NCBI GenBank assembly: GCA_016188105.1
Contig: JACPIL010000002.1
Coordinates: 1 to 16,725, forward strand
Source of the DNA: Candidatus Woesearchaeota archaeon
Lineage (GTDB): Archaea; Nanobdellota; Nanobdellia; Woesearchaeales; GW2011-AR9
Length of the DNA stretch: 16,725 nt
Reading direction: 5' to 3'
This document shows, piece after piece, positions 14,828 to 16,725 of the stretch. Under the pieces are notes generated by a model. The model worked only from the letters and a program-made list of their open reading frames with translations, was not told the DNA's origin and searched no databases. The position numbers were made by a program, and so were the translations under genes. Position 1 is the first letter of the stretch; the number at the start of each line of letters is the position of its first letter.

Positions 14828-16315
14828 TTATCCTTTTACATTACCAATCGGTTTCAAGGCCACCACTGGTTTAGTGATTCCGGACTTATCTAGGGTATCA
14901 ACGACCACATCAATATCTTTGTAGGCTGCCCCTGCTTCTTCAGCTAATCCCGCCATGCTAACCGCATGGACATAAATCCCTTTCTTCTCCATATCTTTCT
15001 GTAAAGCATCGCCGCGGATTTCCCGCTTGGCTTGGGAGCGGCTCATAGTACGGCCTGCGCCATGTGCTGTAGAAGAAAAGGTCTCGTCTGCTCCATCGGT
15101 TCCAAGCAAGAGATATGAACCAGTTTCCATACTTCCGCCAAGGATTATAGGCTGGCCGATCTTTGCATATTTCTTAGGTAATTCTGAGGCTCGAGAAGGG
15201 CCGAAAGCGCGAGTGGCTCCTTTGCGATGGACAAGCAATTCTTTTTCTTTTCCATTTACTTTATGCTTTTCTAATTTTGCAATATTGTGAGCAACATCAT
15301 AGACTAAATTCATTTCCATCTCTTCTGCAGTTTTGCCGAAAACCTGACTGAAAACTTTTCGAATTTGATGAGTGATGACTTGCCTATTAGCAAAAGCCAT
15401 ATTTGCTGCGCAGGCCATAGCCTTATAATAATCTTGGCCTTCCGGTGAATTAAATGGCGCGCAAGCAAGTTCTTTATCGAGAATTTCAATTCCATATTTG
15501 GGCATCACATCTAAAAATAATTTTAAGTAATCTGTTCCTATCTGATGTCCAAAACCGCGGCTGCCGCAGTGGACCATAATGACTATTTGCCCAGGTTTAG
15601 TGATACCCATTATTTTAGCGGCATCTTTGTCGTAAATATTTTCTGCCTTGACTTCCTGGATTTCCAGATAGTGATTTCCTGAACCTAAAGTGCCAAGCTG
15701 GTCAAATCCACGTTTGATTGCTTTATCAGAAACTTTGCTGGGATCTGCCTGAGGAATTTTCCCATGGCTTTCGATATGATCGATGTCAGACGGCCAGGCA
15801 TATCCTTTTTTGAGGCACCATTGCGCGCCATCCCTCATGACTTCTTTGAATTCTTCTTTGCTGACTTTGACGAAACCTTTACAGCCTACTCCTGCAGGAA
15901 CTGCTTTGTAGAGTTCGTCAACTAACTGTTTTATTTTAGGTTTAACTTCATTGATAGTAAGGTTAGTAGTGATGAGACGCATTCCGCAGTTGATATCAAA
16001 ACCGATACCGCCTGGAGAGATGACTCCGCCTTCCTTTGGATCAAATGCAGCAACTCCGCCGATTGGGAACCCGTAGCCCCAATGGCCGTCAGGCATGCAA
16101 TAAGCGTAGCGTTGAAGTCCAGGCAGGGTTGCGACATTGGCAATCTGATTAAAGACACCAGCATCCATATTTTTCATTAATTCGTCGCTGGCAATTATTC
16201 TGGCTGGAACACGCATACCTTTTCTATAAGAAGTAGGGAGTTCCCAGGTAGTATCGTTGATACGCTTGATTTCTTTTGGAGGTCCTGCTGGTTGTTCTGG
16301 GAATTCTTCTTCCAT
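14828..16315 (-). CDS. rtcB: RNA-splicing ligase RtcB (3'-phosphate/5'-OH RNA ligase)
   Basis: It joins RNA ends carrying a 2',3'-cyclic phosphate or 3'-phosphate to a 5'-hydroxyl, using GTP and Mn2+. In archaea it seals tRNA halves after intron removal by the splicing endonuclease. At 495 residues it is close to full family length, and all active-site residues are visible: D107 and C110 in FDINCG, H215 in GSGNH, H249 in VHCGSRG, H343 in YDVAHN, and the guanylated H418 in STAHGAGR. Each is offset by 12-15 from the Pyrococcus enzyme residues as I remember them. ILGGSMETGSYLL and HRKGATRAFGP are also family motifs. No intein interrupts it, although archaeal RtcB often carries one. The activator archease is not encoded in the window. 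The TATA box is 25-26 bases before the ATG, implying a leaderless transcript. Confidence 0.98.
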   Translation of the reverse strand: MEEEFPEQPAGPPKEIKRINDTTWELPTSYRKGMRVPARIIASDELMKNMDAGVFNQIANVATLPGLQRYAYCMPDGHWGYGFPIGGVAAFDPKEGGVISPGGIGFDINCGMRLITTNLTINEVKPKIKQLVDELYKAVPAGVGCKGFVKVSKEEFKEVMRDGAQWCLKKGYAWPSDIDHIESHGKIPQADPSKVSDKAIKRGFDQLGTLGSGNHYLEIQEVKAENIYDKDAAKIMGITKPGQIVIMVHCGSRGFGHQIGTDYLKLFLDVMPKYGIEILDKELACAPFNSPEGQDYYKAMACAANMAFANRQVITHQIRKVFSQVFGKTAEEMEMNLVYDVAHNIAKLEKHKVNGKEKELLVHRKGATRAFGPSRASELPKKYAKIGQPIILGGSMETGSYLLLGTDGADETFSSTAHGAGRTMSRSQAKREIRGDALQKDMEKKGIYVHAVSMAGLAEEAGAAYKDIDVVVDTLDKSGITKPVVALKPIGNVKG

Positions 16316-16335
16316 AAAATCAACAGAATAAAGAT

Positions 16336-16345
16336 TATTTATAAG
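16336..16345 (-). promoter_or_regulatory. TATA box of rtcB
   Basis: CTTATAAATA on the minus strand is centred about 25 bases before the ATG at 16315, a good match in sequence and distance for an archaeal leaderless promoter. Confidence 0.65.
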
Positions 16346-16362
16346 GTTTGCTTAGTTTTGGG

Positions 16363-16369
16363 AAAAAAA
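16363..16369 (-). terminator. T7 tract behind the DUF3566-like gene
   Basis: TTTTTTT on the minus strand, 25 bases after the stop, is preceded by the 8-base palindrome TCACGTGA (16371-16378). The T tract alone would suffice for archaeal termination. Confidence 0.45.
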
Positions 16370-16394
16370 TTCACGTGATTTTAATTATCTTATT

Positions 16395-16685
16395 CTACTG
16401 GATCTGTACTCCTCCTAACTTCTTTGCCAATAGATTGTAGACCCAACTAAAAAAAACTGCAGAGATGAACCCAAATATTCCATACAAGAGCGGCCCGATA
16501 ATGATGATAAACCATCCAATATTTATCGGCAAGATTTGATTGCTAAAAAAAGCAGTATATCCAGTAGTGTTTCCGCCAACATTTGCTCCGATTAGCAGCA
16601 AGATGCTCCAAAAAAAACCAATGATGGCATAAATAAGCCCAGTGATCTTACCTAAGGATAGTGGTTCGATTCTTCTGATTTCCAT
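16395..16685 (-). CDS. Small DUF3566-like membrane protein
   Basis: This 96-residue protein begins EIRRIEPLSLGKITGLIYAI, which resembles the start of the DUF3566 transmembrane family (positively charged, PLS then K at the membrane edge). It has two strongly hydrophobic stretches (about 17-36 and 55-85), the second long enough for a hairpin or helix plus re-entrant loop, and ends LLAKKLGGVQIQ, also family-like. Function is unknown. The frame extends to a TTG at 16712, but an AGGTGA ribosome site 4 bases before the ATG at 16685 supports the shorter start. Its promoter is not clearly visible and may lie beyond the right edge. Confidence 0.8.
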   Translation of the reverse strand: MEIRRIEPLSLGKITGLIYAIIGFFWSILLLIGANVGGNTTGYTAFFSNQILPINIGWFIIIIGPLLYGIFGFISAVFFSWVYNLLAKKLGGVQIQ

Positions 16686-16689
16686 TTTT

Positions 16690-16695
16690 TCACCT
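16690..16695 (-). promoter_or_regulatory. Shine-Dalgarno site of the DUF3566-like gene
   Basis: AGGTGA lies 4 bases before the ATG at 16685 and decides between this start and the upstream TTG. Confidence 0.6.
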
Positions 16696-16704
16696 GTTAT
16701 TTTA

Positions 16705-16725
16705 TTTGTCAATATTTTGTCAATA
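16705..16725. repeat. Tandem 10-base repeat at the window edge
   Basis: TTTGTCAATA occurs twice, at 16705-16714 and 16716-16725, with an 11-base period (about one helical turn). The array may continue past the edge. It lies just upstream of the DUF3566-like gene, where an operator or promoter element would be expected. Confidence 0.4.

Noticed and set aside
15027..15290. 87-codon plus-strand frame
   Set aside because: It is antisense to the conserved core of rtcB, and the opposite frame is unmistakably RtcB.
14828..16315. Possible intein in RtcB
   Set aside because: All motifs follow one another at normal spacing over 495 residues, with no insert and no splice-junction residues.
1..16725. 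CRISPR array, tRNA or rRNA gene, transposase or integrase
   Set aside because: No regularly spaced direct repeats, no cloverleaf-like segment and no recombinase motifs were seen on either strand by eye; only a scanner run could exclude a degenerate tRNA.

Overview
The window looks like a stretch of an AT-rich archaeal chromosome, most likely from a DPANN lineage close to Woesearchaeota/Nanoarchaeota; that placement is inferred from protein character, not from a marker search. Evidence for archaea: an archaeal-type methionyl-tRNA synthetase with two zinc knuckles and a fused C-terminal tRNA-binding domain; RtcB; TATA boxes 25-27 bases before start codons (leaderless transcripts); GGTGA-type Shine-Dalgarno sites before downstream genes; and T-tract rather than hairpin terminators. 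Every supported gene is on the minus strand, so transcription runs from high to low coordinates.

Right part (16725 to 12868): a small DUF3566-like membrane protein, the RNA ligase RtcB, a short lipoprotein, and a CBS-domain site-2 protease followed 3 bases later by a conserved small two-helix membrane protein. RtcB, the lipoprotein and the protease each have their own TATA box. Middle (12821 to 11354): three overlapping, translationally coupled genes: an unusually compact PLP-dependent aminotransferase-like protein, a 75-residue unknown and an eight-cysteine double zinc-ribbon protein. Next come a single-pass cysteine-rich exported protein (11295 to 10798) and a non-coding stretch with a dense cluster of inverted repeats (10691-10801), then leaderless metG (10573 to 8459).

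Left part (8390 to 1): a strong TATA box starts what looks like one operon for three very large exported proteins. They are a 790-residue protein anchored by a pilin-like N-terminal segment, a 1095-residue multi-Ig-like surface protein with a cysteine-rich hydrophobic C-terminal region, and an at least 881-residue secreted protein with Hcp/Sel1-like, TPR and coiled-coil parts that runs off the left edge. I cannot assign a function to any of the three. Their size, export signals, adhesion-like modules and shared transcription suggest a cell-surface complex, and this is the best candidate here for an undescribed system.

No tRNA, rRNA, CRISPR array, transposase, integrase or intein was seen. No gene-free stretch exceeds 300 bases; the longest is about 225 bases, between metG and the next gene.
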